Source: DATBRC01 sp036560485 (GTDB lineage: Bacteria; Pseudomonadota; Gammaproteobacteria; Burkholderiales; Burkholderiaceae_D). From it: DNA of 45,412 nucleotides. Shown in pieces: positions 7,103 to 15,907 of the stretch. The position numbers were made by a program, and so were the translations under genes. Below the pieces are notes generated by a model that worked only from the letters and a program-made list of their open reading frames with translations, did not search any database and was not told the DNA's origin. Position 1 is the first letter of the stretch, and every line of letters begins with the position of its first letter. The stretch is from NCBI GenBank assembly GCA_036560485.1, contig DATBRC010000011.1, forward strand, positions 1 through 45,412, in the 5' to 3' direction.

Positions 7103-10100
7103 TCAACCAACCCACTTGCGCGCATTCCTGAACATGCGCATCCATGGTGAATCCTCACCCCAGCTTGCCGGATGCCACGATTGCTGAACAGTACGAAACA
7201 CACGTTCGGCATGCGGCATCAATACTGTGAAGCGGCCATCCGATGTCGTTACCGATGTAATCCCTTGCGGTGAGCCGTTCGGATTATACGGGTAGCCTTC
7301 CGTTACCTTCCCGTGATTGTCTACATAACGCATCGCAACGATGGCTTGCTTGATATCGCCCGTTTGCGAGAAGTCTGCATAACCTTCACCATGCGCGACC
7401 GCAATCGCTGTTTGCGTGCCCGCCATACCCTGCATGAAGATGGATGGCGATTCAGCTACCTCGACCATTGAAAAACGTGCCTCAAACTGTTCTGACTTGT
7501 TCCGCGTGAATTTCGGCCATGCCTGTGCGCCAGGAATAATCGATTTCAGGTTGCTCATCATTTGGCAACCGTTGCAAATGCCTAATCCGAATGTGTCGCC
7601 GCGATGGAAAAACGCGGAGAATTGTTCAGACAATTTTTCATTGAACAAAATCGTTTTGGCCCAGCCCTCTCCAGCACCCAGCACATCGCCATACGAAAAA
7701 CCACCGACAGCGATCAAACCTTTGAAGTCTTCCAATTTGGCACGCCCTGCAATCAAGTCACTCATGTGCACGTCTACGGCAGTAAAGCCGGATTGATGCA
7801 TTACATAAGCTGTTTCAATCTGCGAGTTGACGCCTTGCTCACGCAGGATTGCTACGCGAGGTTTTACACTCTTCGCAATGAATGGTGCAGCGATATCCTG
7901 TTGCGGATCGAACGTCAACTTCGGTGTCATACCAGGATCGGATGCATCGAGAATGCGATCGTATTCTGCATCGGCACATGCCGGATTATCGCGCAGGCGT
8001 GCGATACGCCAGCTGGTCTCGCTCCATAAACGCTGCAATTCGATGCGCGGCTGGTTGTAAATCACTTTCGCATCACGTGTGAATTCAATCACGTCGCGAT
8101 CATTCGGTTTGCCGATGATGTTGCTGCATGCACCGAGGTTGTGTGAACGCAGCACATTCATCACATCCGATTTTTGCTCGGCGCGCACTTGGATCACCGC
8201 ACCCAATTCTTCACTGAACAATGCACGCAAAGTCAGCTCATTGCGGCGTTCCGAAACCTGTGCTGTCCAATTTTTAGAATCTCCCCAATCCGATGCATGC
8301 TCGCCTTCCATCGTCAGGATATCGAGATTGATCGACAATCCGCTGCGGCCGGCAAACGCCATTTCGCACAAAGTCACATACAAGCCACCGTCTGAACGAT
8401 CATGATATGCCAGCAGTTTTTTCTCTTGATTCAATTGCTGTATCGCGGTGAAGAATGCTTTCAAATCTTCAGCGCTATCGACATCCGGTGTCTCGTCGCC
8501 AATCTGTTGCATCACTTGTGTCAATACCGAAGCACCGAGGCGATTCTTGCCGCGACCGAGATCGATCGCAATCAACACCGTATCGCCGGCATCCTTCTGG
8601 ATTTGCGGCGTCAACGACAAGCGCACGTCTTGTACTGGAGCAAAAGCCGACACAATTAATGAGACTGGCGAGGTCACTGACTTATCGCCGCCCTCATCTT
8701 TCCATGTGGTTCGCATCGACAACGAATCCTTGCCGACCGGGATGCTGATGCCCAACGCCGGACAGAGTTCCATACCGACTGCTTTTACCGTATCGAACAG
8801 TGCAGCATCCTGGCCAGGTTGTCCGCATGCGGCCATCCAGTTGGCAGATAACTTGACGTCGGAAAGTTCTGCGATTGATGCTGCTGCAATGTTGGTCAAT
8901 GCTTCGCCAACCGCCATACGTCCCGATGCGGCTGCATTAATGACCGCTAGCGGCGTACGTTCGCCCATCGCCATTGCTTCGCCACGATAGCCTTGAAAAC
9001 TCATCGCTGTGACGGCGCAATCCGCAACCGGGATTTGCCATGGGCCGACCATTTGATCACGTACTGTCATGCCGCCGACCGCGCGGTCGCCAATCGTAAT
9101 CAGGAACGATTTATCCGCCACGGTTGGCAAGCGCAATACGCGTTGCGATACTTCCAGCAAATCCATGCCGGTCAAATCGACTTTAGGATAAACACGTTCG
9201 ACATGCTTGACGTCACGATGCATCTTCGGCGGTTTGCCAAGCAACACATCCATCGGCATGTCGACTGGATTATTGTCATGCTCAGGATCGATCACTTTCA
9301 ATTGCCGTTGCTCGGTCGCGGTGCCTACGACAGCGAACAGGCAGCGTTCGCGCTCACAGAAACTTTGGAACAGCGGCAAACTTTCTGGCGCGATCGCAAG
9401 GACGTACCGCTCTTGTGATTCATTACTCCAGATTTCCTTTGGCGCCATACCGCTTTCTTCCAATGGCACTTTGCGCAAATCGAAAATCGCGCCGCGCTTG
9501 GCGTCATTGGTGATTTCCGGGAATGCGTTCGACAAGCCACCCGCACCCACATCATGAATTGACAGGATCGGATTTTTTTCTGCCATTGCCCAGCATGCAT
9601 TGATGACTTCTTGCGCGCGTCGCTCCATCTCTGGATTACCACGCTGGACAGAATCGAAATCCAGATCGGCTGTATTGGTGCCGGTCGCCATCGATGACGC
9701 GGCACTGCCGCCCATGCCGATACGCATGCCGGGACCACCCAATTGAATCAGCAAGCTGCCGACCGGCAGATCGTTCTTTTTGGTATGCAGATCGGAGATG
9801 CTGCCGATACCGCCCGCGATCATGATCGGCTTGTGATAACCATACACAATGCCGCCGACATTCTGCTCATAAGTGCGGAAATAACCACCGAGATTCGGAC
9901 GCCCAAATTCATTGTTGAACGCTGCGCCGCCTAGCGGGCCATCGATCATGATTTGCAATGGCGATGCAATGCGATCGGGTTTGCCATAGATGTCTGCCTG
10001 AGAAAACTTCTCGCGTTGTGATGGCGGCAGGTTGACGTCGCGCGCATTTTCCCACGGCTGCACTGCGTGGGTCAGCATCAAGTTGGAAACAGTAAAACCA

Positions 10101-11122
10101 GTCAGCCCGGCTTTCGGCTTGGCACCGCGTCCGGTTGCACCTTCATCACGTATTTCTCCGCCTGCCCCGGTAGACGCGCCGGGAAATGGCGAAATAGCAG
10201 TCGGATGATTATGCGTCTCGACCTTCATCAGGATATGCGTCAATTCTTCCGACGTTTGATACACATTGCCCTGCTCTGCACCACGCGGATAAAAGCGCGA
10301 CACGGTCGCGCCTTCGATGATCGACGAGTTATCGCTATACGCAACGATGGTGCCTTTCGGTTGCAACTGATGCGTATTCTTGATCATGCCGAACAGCGAC
10401 TTGTCCTGCTTGATACCGTCGATGGTCCAATCGGCATTAAAGATCTTGTGGCGGCAATGTTCACTATTTGCCTGTGCGAACATCATCAATTCGACATCGG
10501 TTGGATTGCGCTTCGCTTGCGTGAAAGCCGCAACCAGATAATCGATTTCATCATCAGACAATGCCAGGCCCAACTCGCTATTCGCGTTGATCAATGCATT
10601 CTTGCCGCCTGCCATCACATCGACAAACGCCAACGGTTTGGCTTCCAGTTCACGGAACAATCCGGCTGCATCGGCTGCACTGCGCAACACCATTTCCGTC
10701 ATGCGATCGTGCAACAAGGCACTTACCGCTTGCGACATCTCATTGGAAAGCTTTTTCGCTCCACCTAACAAGCCGGATTTCAATTGCACGTGATACGACA
10801 CACCGCGCTCGATGCGCTTGATCTGTGCCATGCCGCAGTTGTGCGCGATATCGGTTGCCTTGCTGGCCCATGGAGAAATGGTGCCAAAGCGCGGGATGAC
10901 GGTAAATTCATCACCTTCAACCGTACCGGAAAATGGCTCGCCATAGGTCAGCAAGCCATTCAATCGGCTAGTCTCGTCCTGGGTCAGCGCAACCGCGCTA
11001 TCGACGAAATGTACAAAACGGCCCGTCACGCCAATGATGGCAGGGTCAACCGCTTGCAACTGTGACAAAAGACGTTGTGTACGAAAGGCGGACAGGGCAT
11101 TTGAGCCCGGTAAAATCAGCAT
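7103..11122 (-). CDS. purL: Phosphoribosylformylglycinamidine synthase PurL (single-chain)
   Basis: PurL converts FGAR, glutamine and ATP to FGAM in purine biosynthesis. At 1,339 residues this is the large proteobacterial form that fuses PurS-like, synthetase and glutaminase parts. Visible motifs are VETHNHPTAISPFPGASTG (ATP/substrate site), SIHDVGAGGLSNAFPE, GKDSLSMRT and SDGGLYVTLCEMAF, and a C-terminal class-I amidotransferase with GGFSYGDVLGAGEGW, catalytic Cys1183 in GICNGCQMM and the histidine/glutamate pair in MPHAERVF. The frame opens at a TTG at 11167, but the ATG at 11122 gives the usual MLILPGSNALSAFR start, although no clear ribosome-binding site precedes it. It is transcribed alone, convergent with the isomerase genes. 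Confidence 0.97.
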   Translation of the reverse strand: MLILPGSNALSAFRTQRLLSQLQAVDPAIIGVTGRFVHFVDSAVALTQDETSRLNGLLTYGEPFSGTVEGDEFTVIPRFGTISPWASKATDIAHNCGMAQIKRIERGVSYHVQLKSGLLGGAKKLSNEMSQAVSALLHDRMTEMVLRSAADAAGLFRELEAKPLAFVDVMAGGKNALINANSELGLALSDDEIDYLVAAFTQAKRNPTDVELMMFAQANSEHCRHKIFNADWTIDGIKQDKSLFGMIKNTHQLQPKGTIVAYSDNSSIIEGATVSRFYPRGAEQGNVYQTSEELTHILMKVETHNHPTAISPFPGASTGAGGEIRDEGATGRGAKPKAGLTGFTVSNLMLTHAVQPWENARDVNLPPSQREKFSQADIYGKPDRIASPLQIMIDGPLGGAAFNNEFGRPNLGGYFRTYEQNVGGIVYGYHKPIMIAGGIGSISDLHTKKNDLPVGSLLIQLGGPGMRIGMGGSAASSMATGTNTADLDFDSVQRGNPEMERRAQEVINACWAMAEKNPILSIHDVGAGGLSNAFPEITNDAKRGAIFDLRKVPLEESGMAPKEIWSNESQERYVLAIAPESLPLFQSFCERERCLFAVVGTATEQRQLKVIDPEHDNNPVDMPMDVLLGKPPKMHRDVKHVERVYPKVDLTGMDLLEVSQRVLRLPTVADKSFLITIGDRAVGGMTVRDQMVGPWQIPVADCAVTAMSFQGYRGEAMAMGERTPLAVINAAASGRMAVGEALTNIAAASIAELSDVKLSANWMAACGQPGQDAALFDTVKAVGMELCPALGISIPVGKDSLSMRTTWKDEGGDKSVTSPVSLIVSAFAPVQDVRLSLTPQIQKDAGDTVLIAIDLGRGKNRLGASVLTQVMQQIGDETPDVDSAEDLKAFFTAIQQLNQEKKLLAYHDRSDGGLYVTLCEMAFAGRSGLSINLDILTMEGEHASDWGDSKNWTAQVSERRNELTLRALFSEELGAVIQVRAEQKSDVMNVLRSHNLGACSNIIGKPNDRDVIEFTRDAKVIYNQPRIELQRLWSETSWRIARLRDNPACADAEYDRILDASDPGMTPKLTFDPQQDIAAPFIAKSVKPRVAILREQGVNSQIETAYVMHQSGFTAVDVHMSDLIAGRAKLEDFKGLIAVGGFSYGDVLGAGEGWAKTILFNEKLSEQFSAFFHRGDTFGLGICNGCQMMSNLKSIIPGAQAWPKFTRNKSEQFEARFSMVEVAESPSIFMQGMAGTQTAIAVAHGEGYADFSQTGDIKQAIVAMRYVDNHGKVTEGYPYNPNGSPQGITSVTTSDGRFTVLMPHAERVFRTVQQSWHPASWGEDSPWMRMFRNARKWVG

Positions 11123-11193
11123 GGCGAGAAGGAAGTTGGGGCAGAAAGCGGCCGATTTCAGCAGCAAAACTGCGTGTTAAAACGGAAACCGTG

Positions 11194-11221
11194 ATTATAC
11201 CGCGACCGCGCCTTCTTTCAC
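11194..11221 (-). promoter_or_regulatory. Putative purL promoter
   Basis: On the minus strand a perfect TATAAT (11199-11194) lies 16 bp after GTGAAA (11221-11216), four of six matches to the -35 consensus. The predicted leader to the purL ATG would be about 65 nt. No recognisable PurR box is seen. The rest of 11200-11425 shows no gene. Confidence 0.5.
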
Positions 11222-11425
11222 CCCGGTTCGTAGCAAGACGCCAGCTGTGAACCAAAACCGGATTTCGAAGAGAAATTGGCCCGATGTTGATGCGCCACAA
11301 AGCACAAGCGGTTCAACATTGTAATCATTAGAATAGATCTGTTTTGTACAAAATACATGAAACACGAGTAACATCCTGTCCTGTTTATCCAAATCGACGC
11401 TCGGACTGATTTCATCTAGGTTTTG

Positions 11426-11693
11426 AGAACTCATTTCATAAATATCGGCATGATGCGTTCTACTTAGAAATGGTTCTGGCAAGGCGTGCGACGCGTCGTG
11501 TAGCGGTGCTACACGCAAGGAGCGCAACGCGGCCAGAGCCATTTCTAAGCAGAACCCGGAGGGAATGGGCTATTTGGGCGCCGCGCGTCGTTGCGCCGCT
11601 AGCACAGGGATCCACCCTGTGCGTCGCGACGACGCCTAGCGCGCCATCCCAAATAGACCGTTCGCACATGCTGCTATTTATGAAATGAGTTCT
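11426..11693. repeat. 268-bp nested inverted-repeat element (MITE/REP-like)
   Basis: The ends are perfect inverted repeats: agaactcatttcataaat at 11426-11443 and its reverse complement at 11676-11693, extended inward by an imperfect arm. Inside are two further hairpins. The first pairs 11457-11480 with 11532-11555 (22 of 24 complementary), capped by CGTGTAGC/GCTACACG at 11497-11504 and 11508-11515. The second pairs CTATTTGGG at 11570 with CCCAAATAG at 11648, capped by CACAGGG/CCCTGTG around ATCCA at 11603-11621. There is no credible coding capacity. The right end stops one base before the dadA ATG. A partial relative is at 6133. No target-site duplication is evident. Confidence 0.8.
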
Positions 11694-11694
11694 T

Positions 11695-12948
11695 ATGGCG
11701 CAAAAGCAAGTTGCTGTAATCGGTGGGGGCGTAATCGGCGTCTGTACCGCGTATTTTCTCGCTGAGGCGGGCCATGAAGTTGTGTTGATCGAACGATATG
11801 GCAATGTGGCGGAACAGGCCAGCTTCGGCAATGCCGGCGTGATTGCTCCGGGCTATGTGACGCCATGGGCGGCGCCCGGCATGCCAAAAAAGATTCTTTC
11901 TTATTTATTTAAATCCGAAGCACCTGTATTGCTCAAGCCGACAATGGATCGCGCGTTATGGCGCTGGATCCGTTTATGGCTTTCGGAATGCGAGTTGAAC
12001 CGGTATCGCATTAACAAAGAAAGAATGCAGCGCATCGCTTTTTACAGCCGGGGCATCCTGCATCAATTGCGTGAACATTACCGCCTTGAATATGAACAGA
12101 CCCAAGGCTATCTGCAACTCTTTCGGACACAACAAGATTTGCAATTGGCAGAACCTGCCTTGGCCTTGCTTGCGGAAAGCGGTGTGCAGCACCGTATGGT
12201 TGATGCTGAAGCAGCCCATCAAATTGAACCAGCCCTATCCAAAAATACACCACTCGCAGGAGCGTTATATTTGCCGCAGGATGAATCGGGAAATTGCCCG
12301 CTTTTCACCAAACAACTAAAGACCATTGCACAGACACGCGGCGTGGAATTTCATTTCGGCAGCACCGTGCATAACATCGAGCCGATAGACAATCGGATTA
12401 AATTCCAGATTGACGATAGAAACTTCAGTGCCGATGCAGTTGTGGTTGCTGCCGGCATAGACAGTATGCAGTTATTGGCGCCTCTAGGCATTCATGTTCC
12501 GCTCTATCCGATCAAAGGATACGCTGCGACAGCAGCCATCAGAAACTTCGATGACGCGCCTCTCGCTGCGTTAATGGATGAGTCGTACAAAGTGGCGATC
12601 ACGCGCTTGGGAAGCCGGATTCGTATTGCCGGAATGGCCGAGGTCGGTTCACGCAACAAGGTACTGCATCAAGCGGCATTACGCACGTTGATAAAAGTGG
12701 GGAACGACTGGTTTCCGGATGCAACCAATTACAACAATGCGAGTTTTTGGTGTGGCGCACGTCCAATGTTACCGGACGGCCCGCCGTTACTTGGCGCTAC
12801 GCCGGTGAAAAACCTTTATGTCAACATCGGGCACGGCACAACAGGATGGGCAATGGCTGCCGGCTCGGGCAAAGTGGTAGCCGATATCATTTCCGGACAG
12901 ACTCCGGACATTGATATGGACGGACTTACGCTATCCCGCTACGGCTAG
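11695..12948 (+). CDS. dadA: FAD-dependent D-amino acid dehydrogenase, small-subunit type
   Basis: DadA oxidatively deaminates D-amino acids (classically D-alanine) at the inner face of the membrane and passes electrons to the respiratory chain. The 417-residue protein opens with the dinucleotide-binding motif VAVIGGGVIGVCTAYFLAEAG and the acidic end of the second strand in VVLIER. Family stretches include SFGNAGVIAPGYVTPWAAPGMP, PIKGYAAT, CGARPMLPDGPPLLG and IGHGTTGWAMAAGSGK near the C-terminus. The start codon directly abuts the palindromic element, whose last bases (ATGAGTT) supply at best a weak ribosome-binding site, so expression may depend on the element. Substrate could be another D-amino acid. 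Confidence 0.92.
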   Translation: MAQKQVAVIGGGVIGVCTAYFLAEAGHEVVLIERYGNVAEQASFGNAGVIAPGYVTPWAAPGMPKKILSYLFKSEAPVLLKPTMDRALWRWIRLWLSECELNRYRINKERMQRIAFYSRGILHQLREHYRLEYEQTQGYLQLFRTQQDLQLAEPALALLAESGVQHRMVDAEAAHQIEPALSKNTPLAGALYLPQDESGNCPLFTKQLKTIAQTRGVEFHFGSTVHNIEPIDNRIKFQIDDRNFSADAVVVAAGIDSMQLLAPLGIHVPLYPIKGYAATAAIRNFDDAPLAALMDESYKVAITRLGSRIRIAGMAEVGSRNKVLHQAALRTLIKVGNDWFPDATNYNNASFWCGARPMLPDGPPLLGATPVKNLYVNIGHGTTGWAMAAGSGKVVADIISGQTPDIDMDGLTLSRYG

Positions 12949-13038
12949 CACTACATTACTTCATTTGACTTACCAATCCTGATCGCTTGGCATAGAATCG
13001 AGTTTGGTCTTTCGCTTATCGCCTTCCAATCAACAGGG

Positions 13039-14565
13039 ATGCCAACTGTGACCGCACTCTATTCTGTCAAAGAAATTCGCGATATCGAGCAAGCCGCACA
13101 AGCCGCTTTGCCGCAAGGGACATTGATGCAGCGTGCCGGGCAAGCCGGTGCAAAGGCGGCTTTGACACTGATCCCCAATCCACGCGGTGATGCCAAGGTG
13201 TTGGTTCTGGCCGGGCCAGGTAACAATGGCGGTGATGCGCTTGAGGTAGCCAGCCGACTGGCACAAGCCGGCGTACAAGTCACGATCTTGCTGTATGCCG
13301 ATCCAGGCAAGCAATCGGTGGATGCGCAAGAGGCTTATGCACGAGCACAAAACAGTTCGGTCAATTTTGCCGATCCTATTTTTTTGCCGGAGATCAGTTC
13401 AACGCGTTGGACCTTGGTCGTAGATGGTTTGTACGGAATCGGTCTCACGCGCGCGATTGCAGGCACACAGCGTTCCGTCATTGAATTTATCAATACCCTG
13501 AACTGTCCGGTACTCGCTCTCGATGTGCCAAGCGGGCTGGATGCCGATACCGGCAATATCGTTGGTGAACACGGCATCGCTGTGCGAGCAAGCCATACCA
13601 TCACTTTCATTGCGGACAAGTCGGGATTGCACACTTGTTATGGCCGTGACCTTGCCGGCAAGGTGCAAGTAGCAAAGCTGGATATTGAAAACAAATATTT
13701 CATGCAAGCGCATGCGCAATTAAACGATGTTAAATTGTTTGCGGGGGCACTACGTCGACGCTTGCATAACTCTCATAAAGGCAGTTACGGCGACATCGCA
13801 ATCATCGGTGGCGCACATGGCATGAGCGGTGCACCGATACTAGCAGGACGCGCGGCTGCCTATTGCGGTGCCGGCCTTGTGTTTACCGTATTCGCTGACA
13901 CTGCGCCGGCTTACGATAGCGTCCAGCCTGAATTGATGTGCCGCTCCGCGCGGGAGTTTGATTTTTCTTCTGCTACTTTGGTAATCGGCCCTGGGCTCGG
14001 CACGTCACGCGACGCGCATGATTTGCTTGCACAAGCATTGAATACCAACATGCCGATGGTCATCGACGCCGACGCATTGAATCTGATCGCAGTCGAACCT
14101 GGCCTGAAAATGAAATTGACACAGCGCCATGCCCCAACATTACTGACACCACATCCGCTTGAAGCCGCACGTTTATTGGCGATATCAAGCACCGATGTTC
14201 AAGCAGACCGCTTAGCTGCAGCGCGCACATTGGCACAGCAGTGCAATGCCACAGTGATTTTAAAAGGGTCCGGCACGATCATCGCCAAACCGGATGGCAA
14301 TGTCATCATCAACACAACCGGCAATCCGGCATTGGCAACTGCCGGTACGGGTGATGTATTGTCGGGAATATGTGGAGCCTTGCTGGCACAACATTGGCCG
14401 ATTTGGGAAGCGGCTGCAGCTGCTGTCTGGCTGCACGGGCATGCTGCCGATGTGTTGGTCGATAAAGATGTGGGACCGATCGGCCTTACTGCAAGTGAAT
14501 TGATTACTGAAGTACGTTCAGTATTGAATCAAGTAACAATGGACTACGCACCGCTGCACCAATAG
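13039..14565 (+). CDS. nnr: Bifunctional NAD(P)H-hydrate epimerase / ADP-dependent NAD(P)H-hydrate dehydratase
   Basis: This enzyme repairs damaged NADH and NADPH hydrates: the N-terminal YjeF_N domain epimerises R and S forms and the C-terminal ribokinase-like domain dehydrates the S form with ADP. The 508 residues show GPGNNGGDALEVASRL, DGLYGIGL and ALDVPSGLDADTG in the first domain (to about residue 225). In the second are KGSYGDIAIIGG, VIGPGLG, VIDADALNLI, LTPHPLEAARLL, LKGSGTIIA and TAGTGDVLSG. The ATG at 13039 touches the purine-rich AGGG, so the GTG at 13048, with better spacing, may be the true start. It converges with ybbA with only 3 bp between stop codons. Confidence 0.95.
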   Translation: MPTVTALYSVKEIRDIEQAAQAALPQGTLMQRAGQAGAKAALTLIPNPRGDAKVLVLAGPGNNGGDALEVASRLAQAGVQVTILLYADPGKQSVDAQEAYARAQNSSVNFADPIFLPEISSTRWTLVVDGLYGIGLTRAIAGTQRSVIEFINTLNCPVLALDVPSGLDADTGNIVGEHGIAVRASHTITFIADKSGLHTCYGRDLAGKVQVAKLDIENKYFMQAHAQLNDVKLFAGALRRRLHNSHKGSYGDIAIIGGAHGMSGAPILAGRAAAYCGAGLVFTVFADTAPAYDSVQPELMCRSAREFDFSSATLVIGPGLGTSRDAHDLLAQALNTNMPMVIDADALNLIAVEPGLKMKLTQRHAPTLLTPHPLEAARLLAISSTDVQADRLAAARTLAQQCNATVILKGSGTIIAKPDGNVIINTTGNPALATAGTGDVLSGICGALLAQHWPIWEAAAAAVWLHGHAADVLVDKDVGPIGLTASELITEVRSVLNQVTMDYAPLHQ

Positions 14566-14568
14566 ACA

Positions 14569-15258
14569 TTATTCCCCAACGATTTTTCCTGCCGCAATAG
14601 TCATCTTCCTGCTGCAACGCGCTGCAATCAATGGATCATGCGTGACCAATACCAATGTCGAACCACGTTCCTGATTCAAATCAAACATCAATTGAATGAC
14701 TGCTTCACCGGTGACTGCATCCAGGCTGCCGGTTGGTTCATCTGCAAACAACAATGGTGGTTGAGTTACAAATGCACGCGCAATTGCAACTCGTTGCTGT
14801 TCGCCGCCGGATAGATATTTTGGATAATGCTTGAGACGACTGGACAATCCAACCCGCCCAAGTATGGCTTCTGCTTTTTCTTTTGCCTGATTATCATTGC
14901 GCAACTCCAAAGGCAGCATGACATTTTCCAACGCATTCAAATGCGCGAGCAATTGAAACGACTGAAACACGAATCCCAGTTTTTCCTTGCGTAACCTGGC
15001 ACGGCCATCTTCATCAAGTGCAAAAATATCGCTGCCTGCAATTTTGACAGTCCCCGCAGTAGGCGTATCCAAACCAGCCAATATTCCCAGTAAGGTTGAT
15101 TTTCCTGAACCCGATGCGCCGACAATGGCAAGCGTACCGCCAGCTTGCACGGTAAAATTAATGTCATGCAGAATCGTGAGTTCACCAGTCGCATCCGAAA
15201 CACGTTTGGTAAGATGGGCCACATCAATTGCAGTAACGAAAGTCGACGATTCAGCCAT
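14569..15258 (-). CDS. ybbA: ABC transporter ATP-binding protein, LolD/YbbA family
   Basis: The 229-residue ATPase carries Walker A (GASGSGKSTLLGILAG), the Q-loop FVFQSFQLL, the signature LSGGEQQRVAIARAF, Walker B (LLFADEPTGSLD) and the switch histidine in LVTHD. Sequence style matches the MacB/LolD/YbbA group, which work with FtsX-like permeases on lipoproteins or other envelope substrates. It is divergent from tesA, an arrangement shared with E. coli ybbA/tesA, which is the reason for the symbol. Unlike E. coli, no permease gene follows: the next gene is the convergent nnr. The upstream 17 bp are shared with the tesA translation start region. A start further in is possible because no ribosome-binding site is visible. 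Confidence 0.88.
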   Translation of the reverse strand: MAESSTFVTAIDVAHLTKRVSDATGELTILHDINFTVQAGGTLAIVGASGSGKSTLLGILAGLDTPTAGTVKIAGSDIFALDEDGRARLRKEKLGFVFQSFQLLAHLNALENVMLPLELRNDNQAKEKAEAILGRVGLSSRLKHYPKYLSGGEQQRVAIARAFVTQPPLLFADEPTGSLDAVTGEAVIQLMFDLNQERGSTLVLVTHDPLIAARCSRKMTIAAGKIVGE

Positions 15259-15274
15259 GCAGGAGATATTGAGA

Positions 15275-15904
15275 ATGAGAGAATCAAAAAGTATGCTGCG
15301 TATTATTGCTTTAATTGCTTTCAGCGTTTTTACAACTTGCGCCTATTCTGCATCAAAAACGATACTCGTGCTGGGCGATAGCCTTTCGGCAGAACATGGC
15401 ATAGAACGTGGCACAGGCTGGGTCGCGTTATTGGAAAAAAAACTGGAAGCTGAAAAAATAAATTCAACCATCGTCAATGCCAGCATTAGCGGCGAAACCA
15501 CAAGCGGCGGCATGACACGATTGCCGGCACTTTTGAATAAGTATCATCCTGACATCGTGATGATTGAGCTTGGCGCTAACGATGGCTTGCGCGGCTTGTC
15601 CTTATCGGCAACGGAGGGGAATTTATACGCCATGATCACGGCAGCAAAAAAAGCGAAAGCCAAAGTACTATTGATCGGTATGCGGCTTCCACCCAATTAC
15701 GGCACCGATTATGCGCAGCGATTTTCCTCAATGTACGGCAAGGAAGCCAAACAAACTCAAACGACGCTAGCCCCGTTCCTGCTGGCCGGCATTGCCGATA
15801 AACCTGAATTATTTCAGGCAGACCATCTTCACCCCATCGCAAGTGCACAGCCGACTATACTGTCAAATGTCTGGCCATATCTCAAGCCACTTTTGATAAA
15901 GTAA
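15275..15904 (+). CDS. tesA: Periplasmic SGNH-family esterase/thioesterase TesA
   Basis: TesA-type enzymes are periplasmic arylesterase/acyl-CoA thioesterase/lysophospholipase hydrolases. The 209-residue product has a signal peptide (LRIIALIAFSVFTTCAYS), block I VLGDSLSAEHGI with the nucleophile serine, the block II glycine in SISGETTSGG, block III ELGANDGLRG, and block V DHLHPIASAQP with the catalytic Asp-His pair. AGGAGA at 15261 is 8 bases before the ATG at 15275; a second ATG at 15293 (MLRII) is possible. The cysteine in TTCA is not a proper lipobox. The stop codon is 3 bp before mnmH, suggesting cotranscription. Confidence 0.93.
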   Translation: MRESKSMLRIIALIAFSVFTTCAYSASKTILVLGDSLSAEHGIERGTGWVALLEKKLEAEKINSTIVNASISGETTSGGMTRLPALLNKYHPDIVMIELGANDGLRGLSLSATEGNLYAMITAAKKAKAKVLLIGMRLPPNYGTDYAQRFSSMYGKEAKQTQTTLAPFLLAGIADKPELFQADHLHPIASAQPTILSNVWPYLKPLLIK

Positions 15905-15907
15905 AAC

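Noticed and set aside
10067..10768. Long open frame opposite purL
   Set aside because: PurL is a firm full-length call; the opposite frame has no recognisable motifs and reflects codon bias.
11470..11688. Open frame across the palindromic element, plus one on the other strand
   Set aside because: The frames follow the symmetric GC-rich hairpin arms, encode arginine-rich low-information peptides and lack ribosome-binding sites.
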